Assembly (NCBI RefSeq): GCF_003236335.1
Contig: NZ_POUB01000005.1
Span: 1-64,000, forward strand
DNA: 64,000 nucleotides
Direction of reading: 5' to 3'
Origin: Micromonospora deserti
GTDB lineage: Bacteria; Actinomycetota; Actinomycetes; Mycobacteriales; Micromonosporaceae
A program made the translations under genes and the position numbers. The notes beneath the pieces are model-generated. The model saw only the letters and a list, made by a program, of their open reading frames with translations. It was not told the origin of the DNA and searched no databases. The first letter of the stretch is position 1. Each line of letters begins with the position of its first letter. Shown piece by piece: positions 1 to 11,800 of the stretch.

Positions 1-100
1 CGGCGGCGTAGACGGCGGTGACCGGGGCGGCGATGGCGCCGCCGGTGAAGGCGAGGCCGGCAGCGGTCAGAGCGGTCTTGCGCAGAATGTCGGTACGCAT
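1..100 (-). CDS. Secreted protein, N-terminal fragment (runs off the window)
   Basis: Only the first 33 codons lie in the window. The minus-strand ATG at 98-100 has a GAAAGG ribosome binding site about 10 nt upstream. The peptide begins MRTDILRKTALTAAGLAFTG and continues as a short basic stretch, a hydrophobic alanine/glycine core and an A-x-A-like end, which is a typical Sec signal peptide. The mature part is outside the window, so the function cannot be named. The next plus-strand gene is htpG, transcribed divergently. Confidence 0.75.
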   Translation of the reverse strand, partial: MRTDILRKTALTAAGLAFTGGAIAAPVTAVYAA

Positions 101-582
101 GATGATCAAAGCCTTTCGTTCGGGGGTTACGGCACCGCCGCGGGGGTGCGGCGGCCGTGCCACGTGAAGGGCGATGAAGAGACGGGCCGGCCCGGCGATC
201 GGGTGGACCTGCTCGGGCGTCCCGGGAAGGTAACCGTCCCGGCCGGAGACGCATTCCGGCGGGGTCCCGGGACCTGGATCGGTCCGGGGTCGTGCGGCTA
301 CGTGGGTTACAACGACGCGAGGCCCCGGACCATGCCCGCCCCGGCCGTGGCGCCGGCCACCACAGGCCGGGACAAACCGGATAACACGCATCAGAGATCT
401 CATCGTGGGTCCGACATTCGGGACGTCCGGCGTGGCGGCCCCATCCGCGCGCCATCAACCCGCACCGGCTGGTCGAGCTGATGCGTAGCGGTTCGCCGAG
501 CGGGCGGCCCCGTCTCGCCGTCCGGGACGACTCGTATCCTTTCCGCGAAGCTCTCTGCGCGCTCAACGAGAAAGGACACGGT
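101..582. other. Intergenic region between divergent genes, with one long-range inverted repeat
   Basis: No convincing gene lies here; a 111-codon open frame on the plus strand has no domain-like features or good ribosome binding site. A perfect 9-bp inverted repeat GGTCCGGGG (281-289) / CCCCGGACC (323-331) encloses a 33-nt loop and could fold in RNA. I see no HAIR or CIRCE heat-shock operator ahead of htpG. Confidence 0.4.
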
Positions 583-2499
<1,917 letters not shown>

Positions 2500-2725
2500 C
2501 GCCGACGCCGCGACGGTCGGTGGGCGCACCTCCGGGGCGGCGCCCACCGACCGCGCTGACGGCGCGGGCGGTGCCCGCGTTGACGGTCTCCTGCCCCGAG
2601 CCGGGCCGCGGAGGCGGAACCGGGTCGGCGCCGGACAGGTCCGCCTCCGGGGTCACATCACAGGTCGCACCACAGCTGTCCTGTTTGGACGGACGGCCCA
2701 CGTAACGCCGTTGTGGTCTGCGACG

Positions 2726-2804
2726 CTACTAACTTTCGTCGCTACGGATAAAAGTGCCGCCGCCGTCGACGAAAGGTCTGGACACGTTGAAGCCAACTTA
2801 GTAG
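2726..2804. promoter_or_regulatory. Nested inverted repeats in the 840-bp gap after htpG
   Basis: Two inverted repeats are nested: CTACTAA (2726-2732) with TTAGTAG (2798-2804), and inside it TTTCGTCG (2734-2741) with CGACGAAA (2767-2774). The DNA here is locally AT-richer than its surroundings, and the repeats lie about 540 bp upstream of the secreted-enzyme operon. This looks like a regulator-binding region or structured leader. Nothing else in 2500-3342 looks like a gene, although an AAGGAG at about 2830 precedes only very short open frames. Confidence 0.4.
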
Positions 2805-3146
2805 TGTCGGGGTACGTCAATATGTTTCAAGGAGATGAACCGGCGGCGCGGTGAATCTCGACCGTGACTCCAGGCGGCGCAACACGCCCGGTGGCCACGG
2901 ACAGGACCAGGGACGGCACGCAGGTCGGCGCTACCTCGAGCGCCCCGGTGCGGGCACGCGCCGCGGTTTGACCGATGCCCGTCCCTTACGGACACTCCGT
3001 CAGCTCCGACGCGGAACCCCGCCTGATCCCGCGTGCGATCCGGCTCGCCGCTGTCATCAGGCACATCCCGTTCACCCAGGACGACCGTGACACCTGGTCA
3101 CGGCCGAGGACCTCGTGCGGTCAGGGAGGGGCCCACGAGCGGCAAC

Positions 3147-3158
3147 TACAACGTTGTA
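3147..3158. promoter_or_regulatory. LacI-family-type operator palindrome
   Basis: TACAACGTTGTA is a perfect 12-bp palindrome with the central AACGTT core typical of LacI/GalR-family operators that control carbohydrate genes in actinomycetes. It lies 184 bp upstream of the first gene of the secreted oxidative operon. A second small inverted repeat, CGAAC (3166-3170) / GTTCG (3175-3179), follows directly. No LacI gene is in the window, so any repressor would act from elsewhere. Confidence 0.5.
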
Positions 3159-3342
3159 CACCGATCGAACGAAGGTTCGCGCGGCATGTGACGACGTACC
3201 ACCAGCATCCACGGACGGTGCCACCCGCTGTCCCCGCGCTGCCACCGCGGCGTCGGGATCCGGCAGCGCTGACTACTTCTGCCATCGACGGGCCGACGCT
3301 CGCCCGCCGGTGTTCTCCCTCGGGACCGTGAAAGAGGCATCC

Positions 3343-6300
3343 ATGAACGGGTTCTCACCGCCCGGCCGGCTCTCCGTGCGCCGGCTCCGGAGATCGATCG
3401 TGGCCGGCGCCACGGCGGCGTTGATGATGGTGACTACCGCGCTGGCGGCGGCACCGGCGAACGCGCGCCCCGTCGACCGCGACGACCGGGCGGCGGCCAC
3501 CGCCGCCGCGTCGTCGCAGCAGCTCCAGGCCCAGGTGCTCACCTGGACCGCCGGCGACAACTTCCTGTCGTACCTCTCGGCGCCCACCACCGCCGTCGCC
3601 GGCCCGGCGACGCTGGTGTTCGAGAACAGCGCCGCGACCGGCAACACCACCGGTATGCAGCACACGCTCACCTTCGACACCGGCGACCCGGCGTACAACA
3701 GCGACGTCGACGTGAACATCCTCGCCGACCCGAACGACCGCAACGGCGGCCGGTGGACGGTCGACGTGGTGCTCTCACCCGGCACCTACCGCTACTTCTG
3801 CGCGATCCCCGGCCACGGCGGGATGGCCGGGCTCCTGGTCGTCTCCGACGGCGGCTCGGACACCACCCCGCCGACCGCGTCGGCGTCGGTGACCGGTGAG
3901 CGGGACGACAACGGCGCGTACGTGGGGTCGGCGACGGTGACCCTGTCGGCCACCGACGCCGGCTCGGGGGTGGACCGGATCGAGTACGCCCTCGACGGCG
4001 GCGCCTACGGCACGTACTCGGCGCCGGTCACCGTCAACCAGCCCGGCCAGCACACGCTGAGCTACCGGGCCACCGACAAGGCCGGCAACACGTCCGAGGC
4101 GCAGCAGGTGTCGTTCACCGTGGTGGAGCCACCACCGCCGGACACCACGCCACCGACCGTGACGGCCGCGGTGACGGGCCAGCGCGACGACGCAGGTGCG
4201 TACGTCGGCAGTGCCACCGTCACCCTGTCCGCCACCGACACCGGATCCGGCGTCGACCGGATCGAGTACGCCCTCGACGGCGGCGCGTACACCGCCTACA
4301 CCGCGCCGGTGACGGTCAACCAGGCGGGCCAGCACACGGTCAGCTACCGGGCGACCGACCGGTCGGGGAACACGTCGGCGCCGCAGCAGGTGTCGTTCAC
4401 AGTGGTGGACCCGCCCGCGCCCGACACCACGCCGCCGACCGCGACGGCCACGGTGACCGGTGAGCGGGACGACAACGGCGCGTACCTGCGGTCGGCGACG
4501 GTGACCCTGTCGGCCACCGACACCGAGTCGGGGGTCGACCGGATCGAGTACTCCCTCGACGGGCAGCCGTACGCCGTCTACTCCGCGCCGGTGACGGTGA
4601 ACCAGCCGGGCCAGCACACGCTGAGCTACCGGGCTACCGACAAGGCCGGTAACACCTCGGCGGCGCAGCAGGTGTCGTTCACGGTGGTGGATCCGCCGGC
4701 GCCGGACACCACGCCGCCCACCGTGACGGCCGCGCTCTCCGGCCAGCTCGACGACGACGGCGCGTACCTCGGCAGTGCCACCGTCACCCTGTCGGCCACC
4801 GACACCGAGTCGGGGGTCGACCGGATCGAGTACTCCCTCGACGGGCAGCCGTACGCCGTCTACTCCGCGCCGGTGACGGTGAACCAGCCGGGCCAGCACA
4901 CGCTGAGCTACCGGGCTACCGACAAGGCCGGTAACACCTCGGCGGCGCAGCAGGTGTCGTTCACGGTGGTGGATCCGCCGGCGCCGGACACCACGGCGCC
5001 CACCGTGACGGCTGCCGTGTCGGGTCAGCGCGACGACGCAGGTGCGTACGTCGGCAGTGCCACCGTCACCCTGTCGGCCACCGACACCGAGTCGGGGGTC
5101 GACCGGATCGAGTACTCCCTCGACGGGCAGCCGTACGCCGTCTACTCCGCGCCGGTGACGGTGAACCAGCCGGGCCAGCACACGCTGAGCTACCGGGCCA
5201 CCGACAAGGCCGGTAACACCTCGGCGGCGCAGCAGGTGTCCTTCACGGTGGTGGATCCGCCGGCGCCGGACACCACGCCGCCCACCGTGACGGCCGCGCT
5301 CTCCGGCCAGCTCGACGACGACGGCGCGTACCTCGGCAGCGCCACGGTGATCCTGTCCGCCGCCGACGCCGGCTCGGGGGTCGACCGGATCGAGTACTCC
5401 CTCGACGGGCAGCCGTACGCCCGCTACTCCGCGCCGGTCACCGTCAACCAGGCCGGCCCGCACACGCTCAGCTACCGAGCCACCGACAAGGCCGGCAACA
5501 CCTCGGGTACCGCGTCGGTCACCTTCACCGTGGTCGCCAGCGGACCCCAGCCCTGCCCGGTGCCGGACACCCGGCCGACGGTGTGGCTCGGCACCGTGGA
5601 CAGCGGCGTACCCAACCGGGTCGTCGAGGGCGACTGCACCATCAACAACGCGATCCAGGACGAGCGGGCGTGGCCGAACCACGGCGAGTTCGTCACCCAC
5701 GTCGGGGCGGTCGCGGAGCACCTGCACCACCTGGGCGTGATCAACCACAAGGAGCACGGCCGACTGGTGAGCGCGGCCGGCCGCTCGGGCGTCGGCAAGC
5801 CGGACGGCAAGGCCGGCTACCAGCCGCTGCTCGACGCCTCGGCGGCGTCGTTCGCCCGGTGGCAGCAGGTCGGGGCGGGCGGCTTCACCCGCAACGCCGA
5901 CGGGTCGATCACCAGCCGCCCGGTCGGTGGACTCGGCATGCTGTGGTTCCCCGTCACGGCGTACGGCGACTTCTCGCTGAAGCTCCAGTGGCGCGACGAC
6001 GCCCCCGGCGCCGGTCGGGCCAACAGCGGGGTCTTCGTCCGCTTCCCCGACGTGCACCGGCACCCCGCCGAGTCCCGCCCCGAGTGGGTGGCCATCAAGT
6101 ACGGGCACGAACTGCAGATCCACGACCGGCCCGACGGCGACCAGTACAAGACCGGCTCGGTGTACGGGTTCGACCGGGTCGACCTGGCCGGCTCGCGGGT
6201 CACCCCGAAGGGCACCTGGAACGACTACGAGATCCGGGTGGTGGGGCAGCACTACTCGGTCTTCCGCAACGGCGAGCTGATCAACGAGTACGTCAACACC

Positions 6301-6492
6301 CCGGACGCGGTGTTCAGCCCGCCCCGAGCCGACGACCCCGGCGGCGCGGGACGCCAGCACGCCAGCGGACACATCGGCCTGCAGAACCACGGCGCCGCCG
6401 ACGTCGTGAGCTTCCGCAACGTCCGCATCGCGCCGCTCTCCCCGTGCTGCCCGAACGGGACACCGTCCGCCACCCCGAGCAGCTGCTGCTGA
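3343..6492 (+). CDS. Secreted cupredoxin / Ig-like repeat / DUF1080 (3-keto-disaccharide hydrolase fold) protein
   Basis: This is an exported protein of 1049 aa. A signal peptide (about 1-42) is followed by a plastocyanin-like cupredoxin (about 62-166) with type 1 copper ligands His107, Cys153, His158 and Met161 (motif FCAIPGHGGM). Six tandem Ig-like modules of about 94 aa follow (about 173-730), each opening DTTPPT and carrying SATVTLSATD and SGVDRIEY. Then come an 82-aa module (PDTRPTVWL to SGVGK) shared with the 8823-12869 protein and a C-terminal PF06439 (DUF1080) domain (about 824-1040; WNDYEIRVVGQHY, HIGLQNHG). PF06439 includes 3-keto-glycoside hydrolases. The start is ATG 3343, preceded by AAAGAGG; the longer frame upstream is not signal-like. 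It begins an operon with the next two or three genes. A redox role for the copper domain is inferred. Confidence 0.85.
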   Translation: MNGFSPPGRLSVRRLRRSIVAGATAALMMVTTALAAAPANARPVDRDDRAAATAAASSQQLQAQVLTWTAGDNFLSYLSAPTTAVAGPATLVFENSAATGNTTGMQHTLTFDTGDPAYNSDVDVNILADPNDRNGGRWTVDVVLSPGTYRYFCAIPGHGGMAGLLVVSDGGSDTTPPTASASVTGERDDNGAYVGSATVTLSATDAGSGVDRIEYALDGGAYGTYSAPVTVNQPGQHTLSYRATDKAGNTSEAQQVSFTVVEPPPPDTTPPTVTAAVTGQRDDAGAYVGSATVTLSATDTGSGVDRIEYALDGGAYTAYTAPVTVNQAGQHTVSYRATDRSGNTSAPQQVSFTVVDPPAPDTTPPTATATVTGERDDNGAYLRSATVTLSATDTESGVDRIEYSLDGQPYAVYSAPVTVNQPGQHTLSYRATDKAGNTSAAQQVSFTVVDPPAPDTTPPTVTAALSGQLDDDGAYLGSATVTLSATDTESGVDRIEYSLDGQPYAVYSAPVTVNQPGQHTLSYRATDKAGNTSAAQQVSFTVVDPPAPDTTAPTVTAAVSGQRDDAGAYVGSATVTLSATDTESGVDRIEYSLDGQPYAVYSAPVTVNQPGQHTLSYRATDKAGNTSAAQQVSFTVVDPPAPDTTPPTVTAALSGQLDDDGAYLGSATVILSAADAGSGVDRIEYSLDGQPYARYSAPVTVNQAGPHTLSYRATDKAGNTSGTASVTFTVVASGPQPCPVPDTRPTVWLGTVDSGVPNRVVEGDCTINNAIQDERAWPNHGEFVTHVGAVAEHLHHLGVINHKEHGRLVSAAGRSGVGKPDGKAGYQPLLDASAASFARWQQVGAGGFTRNADGSITSRPVGGLGMLWFPVTAYGDFSLKLQWRDDAPGAGRANSGVFVRFPDVHRHPAESRPEWVAIKYGHELQIHDRPDGDQYKTGSVYGFDRVDLAGSRVTPKGTWNDYEIRVVGQHYSVFRNGELINEYVNTPDAVFSPPRADDPGGAGRQHASGHIGLQNHGAADVVSFRNVRIAPLSPCCPNGTPSATPSSCC
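3860..5530 (+). repeat. Tandem 282-bp coding repeats (six copies)
   Basis: Six in-frame repeats encode the Ig-like modules of the 3343-6492 protein. The segment reading TDTESGVDRIEYSLDG recurs exactly 282 nt apart (about 4521, 4803 and 5085), and the inner copies are nearly identical in DNA, including synonymous positions. This suggests recent duplication or gene conversion, and copy number may vary between strains or be miscounted by short-read assembly. Confidence 0.9.
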
Positions 6493-6513
6493 CCGAGCGA
6501 AGGGAACCACACC

Positions 6514-7479
6514 ATGGCGAAGAACAGGATCGACCGTCGAGCGTTACTGCGCGGGCTCGCCGGCTCCACGGTCGCGGTCGGCGCGGCGAGCCTCGCCGGG
6601 GCGCTGCCGGCGACCGCGTCCGGCGACTCGAACGGGCACCTGATCCCGCGCGGCCAGATGGGCATCCAGCTCTACAGCGTCCGGGACAAGGTCGCGCAGG
6701 TCGGGTTCGCGGCGGTCTTCGAGGAGCTGTCCCGCATCGGCTACCGGGAGGTGGAGTTCGCCGGCTACACCCAGGGCGGCGTCGGCGCCATCACCCCGGC
6801 GCAGATCCGGCGGCTGCTCGACGACAACGGGCTGAAGGCGGCGGGCAGCCACCGCGGGCTCAACAACTTCCGCACCAACCTGGAGTGGGAGCTCGACGTC
6901 GCGGAGACCCTGGGCATGCCGGCCATCGGCACCGCCCAGGCGCCCACCGGCAACCGCACCATCGACGGGTACCGGGCCGCGGCGGCCGAGTTCAACGCGT
7001 GGGGCGCCGCCGCCGCTGCCCGGGGCATCAAGCTCTACCAGCACAACCACACGATCGAGTTCAGCTTCGCGGTCGACCGGCCCGACGTGCGGCTGTACGA
7101 CCTGTTCCTGGAGCTCACCGACCCGCGGTACGTCTACCTGGAAATGGACATCCTGTGGGCGTACGGCGGCGCCCGCAAGTACCCCGGCTTCCGCCCAGCC
7201 GACTACGTCAAGGCCCACCCGCACCGCTTCCCGCTGTTCCACGTCAAGGACGGTGTCCCGCTGCCCGACCCGCAGCAGGGCAACTCCTACTCCGACGTCG
7301 AGTTCGGCGCCGGGGTCATCCCGTTCGCCGAGTTCTTCAGCGAGCTCGACGGCCGGGGGCGGTTCACCTACCTGTGGGAGCAGGACACCGGGCCGAGTGC
7401 CCAACCCAACCCGCCGGGCTCGCTGGGCGCGGCGGAGCGCAGCTACCGGCGCATGGTCGAGCTGCGGGGTGACCGGTGA
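6514..7479 (+). CDS. Tat-exported sugar phosphate isomerase/epimerase-like TIM barrel (PF01261)
   Basis: The protein of 321 aa starts with a twin-arginine signal (RIDRRALLRGLAG, then a hydrophobic alanine-rich stretch) and continues as an AP-endonuclease-2/xylose-isomerase-like TIM barrel. The order QLYSVRDKV, YREVEFAGY, YQHNHTIEF, LEMDILW and LFHVKDG supplies the usual acidic and His metal ligands. Export is unusual for this family, but it fits secreted partners on both sides. It starts 21 nt after the cupredoxin gene, with GAAGGGA ahead of ATG, and overlaps the next gene by 4 nt, so translational coupling is likely. In the family such proteins isomerise or epimerise sugars, or act on keto-glycosides; acting on a keto-sugar made outside the cell is inferred. 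Confidence 0.85.
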   Translation: MAKNRIDRRALLRGLAGSTVAVGAASLAGALPATASGDSNGHLIPRGQMGIQLYSVRDKVAQVGFAAVFEELSRIGYREVEFAGYTQGGVGAITPAQIRRLLDDNGLKAAGSHRGLNNFRTNLEWELDVAETLGMPAIGTAQAPTGNRTIDGYRAAAAEFNAWGAAAAARGIKLYQHNHTIEFSFAVDRPDVRLYDLFLELTDPRYVYLEMDILWAYGGARKYPGFRPADYVKAHPHRFPLFHVKDGVPLPDPQQGNSYSDVEFGAGVIPFAEFFSELDGRGRFTYLWEQDTGPSAQPNPPGSLGAAERSYRRMVELRGDR

Positions 7480-8639
7480 CCGCGCCGGCCTGGCGGCTAC
7501 CCGATGCCGGCGCGGCCGACGGGCCCGGCCACCGGGGGTCGGGCACCGCCCGGCTGCTGGTCGTGGCGGCGATCGTGCTGCTGACCGTCGTCGGCGCGGG
7601 CGGATTCGCGGCCGCCGGCGGCACCCGCGCCTTCTTCGCCGAGCGGCCGGAGGGCTGCGCCAAGCCGGATCGCAGCATCCAGCTGTACGCGGTGGAGCTG
7701 CCCAAGGACGGCACCCAGATCCGGCTCGGCTACGGCCTCACCCCGGAGACGGCCTCCTACCCGGGCCCCACCATGGAGATGATGGAGGGCGAGTGCCTGG
7801 CCATCACCCTGCACAACCAGGTGCCCGCCGCGACCCTGGCCCAGCTGCGCACCGACGCCAACCACCCGCTGGGCGTTTCGCTGCACGTGCACGGGGTCAA
7901 GTACACCCAGCTCTCCGACGGCACCGTGCAGAGCGCCTCGTTCGTCCCGCCCGGCGAGTCGCGGACCTACACCTGGTTCGCGCAGCAGCGCAACAACCGG
8001 ACCGGGGCGCAGGGCACGGCCGGGTACTGGTGGTACCACGACCACGTGGTGGGCGGCCCGCACGGCACCCAGGGCCTCGGCGTCGGGCTCTTCGGCGGGC
8101 TCGTGGTGCGGCGGCCGGGCGACCCGAAGCCGGACCGCACCTATCCGGTGGTCTTCGGTGACCGGCAGAGCATCAACCTGCGTCGCGGCGTGGACACCGA
8201 CACCTGCGACGGGCAGAACCCGCGGCCGGGCCCGACCTGCCTGATCGCGCGTAAGGGGGAGAAGGTCGAGTTCATCGTTATCGGCATCGGCAACGAGATG
8301 CACACCTTCCACCTGCACGGGCACTCCTGGGCGGACACGCGCACCGGCGTGGTCGGCAACGGGCACCCCTTCGCGGACTCCGTCCCGATCATCGACAACA
8401 AATCGCTCGGCCCTGGCGACTCGTTCGGGTTCCAGGTGGTGGCCGGCGACTCGGTCGGGCCGGGGCACTGGATGCTGCACTGCCACATGCAGTTCCACTC
8501 CGACGCCGGCATGTCGACGATGCTGCACGTCCTGGACGAGTCCGGGGCGATGCCCCCGGGCCACGACCACCACTCCCACCCGGCGACCACCGCCGGTGCC
8601 GGCACCGCCACCGGCACCGGACAACACCAGCACGGTTGA
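7476..8639 (+). CDS. Membrane-anchored or secreted multicopper oxidase (small-laccase type)
   Basis: The protein of 387 aa has one hydrophobic segment near residues 25-47 and two cupredoxin domains. All four copper-binding blocks are present: LHVHG (His137, His139), YHDH (His188, His190), HTFHLHGH (His276, 279, 281, 283) and HCHMQFHSDAGM (His335, Cys336, His337, His341, Met346). The length and motif spacing fit two-domain laccases, which couple four one-electron oxidations to reduction of O2 to water. The C-terminus is His/Thr-rich (GHDHHSHP). GTG 7476 overlaps the previous stop by 4 nt, so the gene is operonic. It could serve as the terminal oxidase that re-oxidises the neighbouring copper and quinone enzymes; that is an inference. 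Confidence 0.88.
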   Translation: MTAPAWRLPDAGAADGPGHRGSGTARLLVVAAIVLLTVVGAGGFAAAGGTRAFFAERPEGCAKPDRSIQLYAVELPKDGTQIRLGYGLTPETASYPGPTMEMMEGECLAITLHNQVPAATLAQLRTDANHPLGVSLHVHGVKYTQLSDGTVQSASFVPPGESRTYTWFAQQRNNRTGAQGTAGYWWYHDHVVGGPHGTQGLGVGLFGGLVVRRPGDPKPDRTYPVVFGDRQSINLRRGVDTDTCDGQNPRPGPTCLIARKGEKVEFIVIGIGNEMHTFHLHGHSWADTRTGVVGNGHPFADSVPIIDNKSLGPGDSFGFQVVAGDSVGPGHWMLHCHMQFHSDAGMSTMLHVLDESGAMPPGHDHHSHPATTAGAGTATGTGQHQHG

Positions 8640-8822
8640 CCGCCGGCATCCGAACGACGGCCCCGTGGCTGCCGGCCCGACAGGAGCTGACCGGACCGGC
8701 AGCCACCGCCGAGGCCGCGCACCACCAGCGGTCCGCCGACCGACCACCGACTGACCGCACCGCCACCCGACCACCGCTCGGACACCACACCTCCGCCACA
8801 CCTCACCTGTGAAGGAGTCGAG

Positions 8823-11800
8823 ATGGCTCAGCAACGCCGTTCCCGGTTATCCCGATGGCTCGGACGTCGCCCCGCCGACGTCACGGCCTCCCCACCACCC
8901 GCCGTCCGCCGCCACACCGCCCGCCGCACGGGTGCGCTCACCGCCAGCGCCGCGCTGGCGCTCGGCCTGCTGGCCCTGCCCGCGCACGCCGCGAGCCCGG
9001 CGCCCGCGCCGGCGGCGGCCGCGCAGGCCGCGGCGGCGGTCAAGGTACTGGTCTTCCACGGCCCGGTCGACCAGCAGGACGACCCGGTTGCCACAGCCGC
9101 CGCCGCGATCAAGGAGTTGGGCACGGCGAACGGCTTCTCCGTCGACGTCTCCGCCGACCCGGGAGTCTTCACCGTCGGCAACCTGGCCCGCTACCGGGGC
9201 GTGGTGTTCCTCTCCGCGAACGGGGTGACGCTCGACGATGCCCAGGAGGCCGCGTTCCAGGCGTACGTCAAGGGTGGTGGCGGGTTCGTCGGCGTCCACG
9301 ACGCCGCCCGCGCGCAGCCCAGCTCCGCCTGGTTCACCGGCCTGATCGGCACCCGCCCGGCCACCAGCCTGCCGAACGCCGAGAAGGCCGTCTCGGCCAC
9401 GGCCAGCGGCGAGAACCCGCCCAACGAGACCGCCGCCAAGGCGATCGACGGGTCGACGAGCACCAAGTGGCTGACGTTCGCCCCGACCGGCTGGCTGGCG
9501 GCGAAGCTGGAGAAGCCGGTGGCGGCGAGCCGCTACGCGCTGACCTCGGCCAACGACTTCCCGGGCCGGGACCCGAGGAACTGGACCCTGCAGGGCTCCG
9601 AGGACGGCACCACCTGGACCGACCTGGACACCCGCAGCGGGGAAAGCTTCCCCCAGCGGTTCCAGACCCGGCAGTTCACCTTCACCAACAGCAAGGCGTA
9701 CCAGCACTACCGGCTCAACGTCACGCAGAACGGAGGGGAGCCGCTGGTCCAGCTGGCCGAGCTGTGGCTGATCGGCCCCGACGCGGGACCCGCGCCGGAC
9801 AGCAGGGTGCAGCGGGCCGTGGTCGACCTCACCGACCGCCAGCACCCGGCCAACGAGGGCCTGCCGTTGACCTGGACCCGGTCCGACCAGTGGATCAACT
9901 GGGATCCCAGCCCGCTCGGCCGGGTGCACACGATCGCACAGGTGGAGGAGGGGACGTACAACGCGGGTCTGAGCGGCAACGGCGCGTTCCACCCGATCTC
10001 CTGGTGCCAGGACTACGACGGCGGCCGGTCGTTCTACACCGGCATGGGCCGCACCGACGCCAGCTGGACCAGCGACAAGCAGTTCCACAGCCACCTGCTC
10101 GGCGGCATCAAGTGGAGCACCGGCATGGTCCGCGGTGACTGCCAGGCGACCATCGCGTCGAACTACCGCATCGAGCGGCTCACCGCCACCAACCAGCCCG
10201 GGCAGCTCGACCAGATCGGCGAGCCCCACGGCCTGACCATCGCCCCCGACGGCACGGTCTTCTACATCGGCAAGGCGGCCTGCCCGTCCGGGCCGATCAC
10301 CAACTGGGACGACCCGAAGGTCGGCCTCGGCTGCGGCACCATCCACCGCTGGGACCCGAAGACCAAGCAGGTCAAGCTGCTCACCACCCTCGCCGTGATG
10401 GGCAACCGGGGCAGCGGCAGCGAACTGGTCAAGAACGAGGAGGGCCTGGTCGGCATCACCCTCGACCCGAAGTTCGCGCAGAACGGCTGGATCTACGTCT
10501 ACTGGATGCCGCACGAGTCGATCGACCGGGACAAGCGGATCGGCCAGCGGACGGTGTCGCGGTTCACCTACGACGCCGCCAAGCAGACGATCGACCAGGG
10601 CACCCGCAAGGACCTGCTGCGCTGGGACACCCAGATCCACAGCTGCTGCCACGCCGGTGGGGGCATGACCTTCGACGAGGACGGCAACCTCTACATCGGC
10701 ACCGGTGACAGCAACTCCTCCGGCGGCTCCAACGGCTACTCCGGCAACAACTGGACCCAGGACTACAAGGGCGTGTCGTTCCAGGACGCCCGCCGCACCT
10801 CGGGTAACACCAACGACCTCAACGGCAAGATCCTCCGCATCCACCCGCAGCCCGACGGCACGTACACCATCCCCGAGGGCAACCTGTTCACCGGCAAGGA
10901 GGAGGGCGGCGGCAAGACCCGTCCGGAGATCTACGTGATGGGCGTCCGCAACATCGCGCGGATCGATTGGGACCCGGTCAACGACTGGCTGACCGCCGCC
11001 TGGGTCGGCCCGGACGCGGGCGGCCCGAGCCCGGAGCTCGGCCCGGCCAAGTACGAGACCGCCACGATCATCACCTCCGCCGGCAACCAGGGCTGGCCGT
11101 ACTGCATGGGCGACCGGCAGCCCTACCGCGACCGCAGCAACACCGACGCCAACCAGCTGACCGGCTGGTACGACTGCGACAACCTGAAGAACACCTCGCC
11201 GCGCAACACCGGCCTGGTCGACATCCCGCCGGCGCGGGACAACATGATCTGGTACTCGCCGCAGGGCGGTGGCCCGGTCTACCCGAAGCGCGCCGACGGC
11301 AGCGGCCTGCCGACCTACCGGCTCGGCGACGAGACGTTCACCCAGCCGTACCTGAAGGGCGGCGGCCAGGCCATCATGAACGGGCCGACCTACCAGCGCG
11401 AGAAGGTCGACACGAACAGCGGCGTGGCGTGGCCGGCGTACTGGGACAACAAGTGGTTCATCGGTGACCAGTCCAACGCCAACAACCGGGTCGCCGTCAC
11501 CGTCGATCCGACCAAGGTCGCCAGCAGCGGGCCCCCGGCATTCGGCGAGGACCTGCGCAGCATCATCCGCTCCGGCGGCGGCGGCACCCAGCTCCAGTCC
11601 TGGATGGACGCCAAGTTCGGCCCGGACGGCGCGCTCTACCTGCTCGACTACGCCGGCGGGTTCTTCAGCCTGCACCCGAACCAGAAGCTGATCCGCGTCG
11701 CCTACCAGGGCGGCCCGGCCACGCCGAAACCGAGCGACGCCACCGCGCGGGCGGTCGCGCAGAGCAACCCGAGGACGATCGCCTTCTCCAGCGCCCGGAC

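Noticed and set aside
281-331. GGTCCGGGG/CCCCGGACC repeat as a riboswitch or small RNA
   Set aside because: Only one stem is evident and the loop has no known conserved motif; kept only as a note on the intergenic region.
2851-3090. 79-codon frame after htpG with an AAGGAG nearby
   Set aside because: The spacing does not fit its GTG start, the product is low-complexity and no family is recognisable.
3775-6510. 911-codon minus-strand frame opposite the cupredoxin/DUF1080 gene
   Set aside because: Its repeats merely mirror the 282-bp coding repeats of the plus strand; it has no signal, ribosome binding site or family motif.
8847-11675. 942-codon minus-strand frame opposite the ThuA/GSDH gene
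   Set aside because: Shadow of a well-supported multidomain gene.
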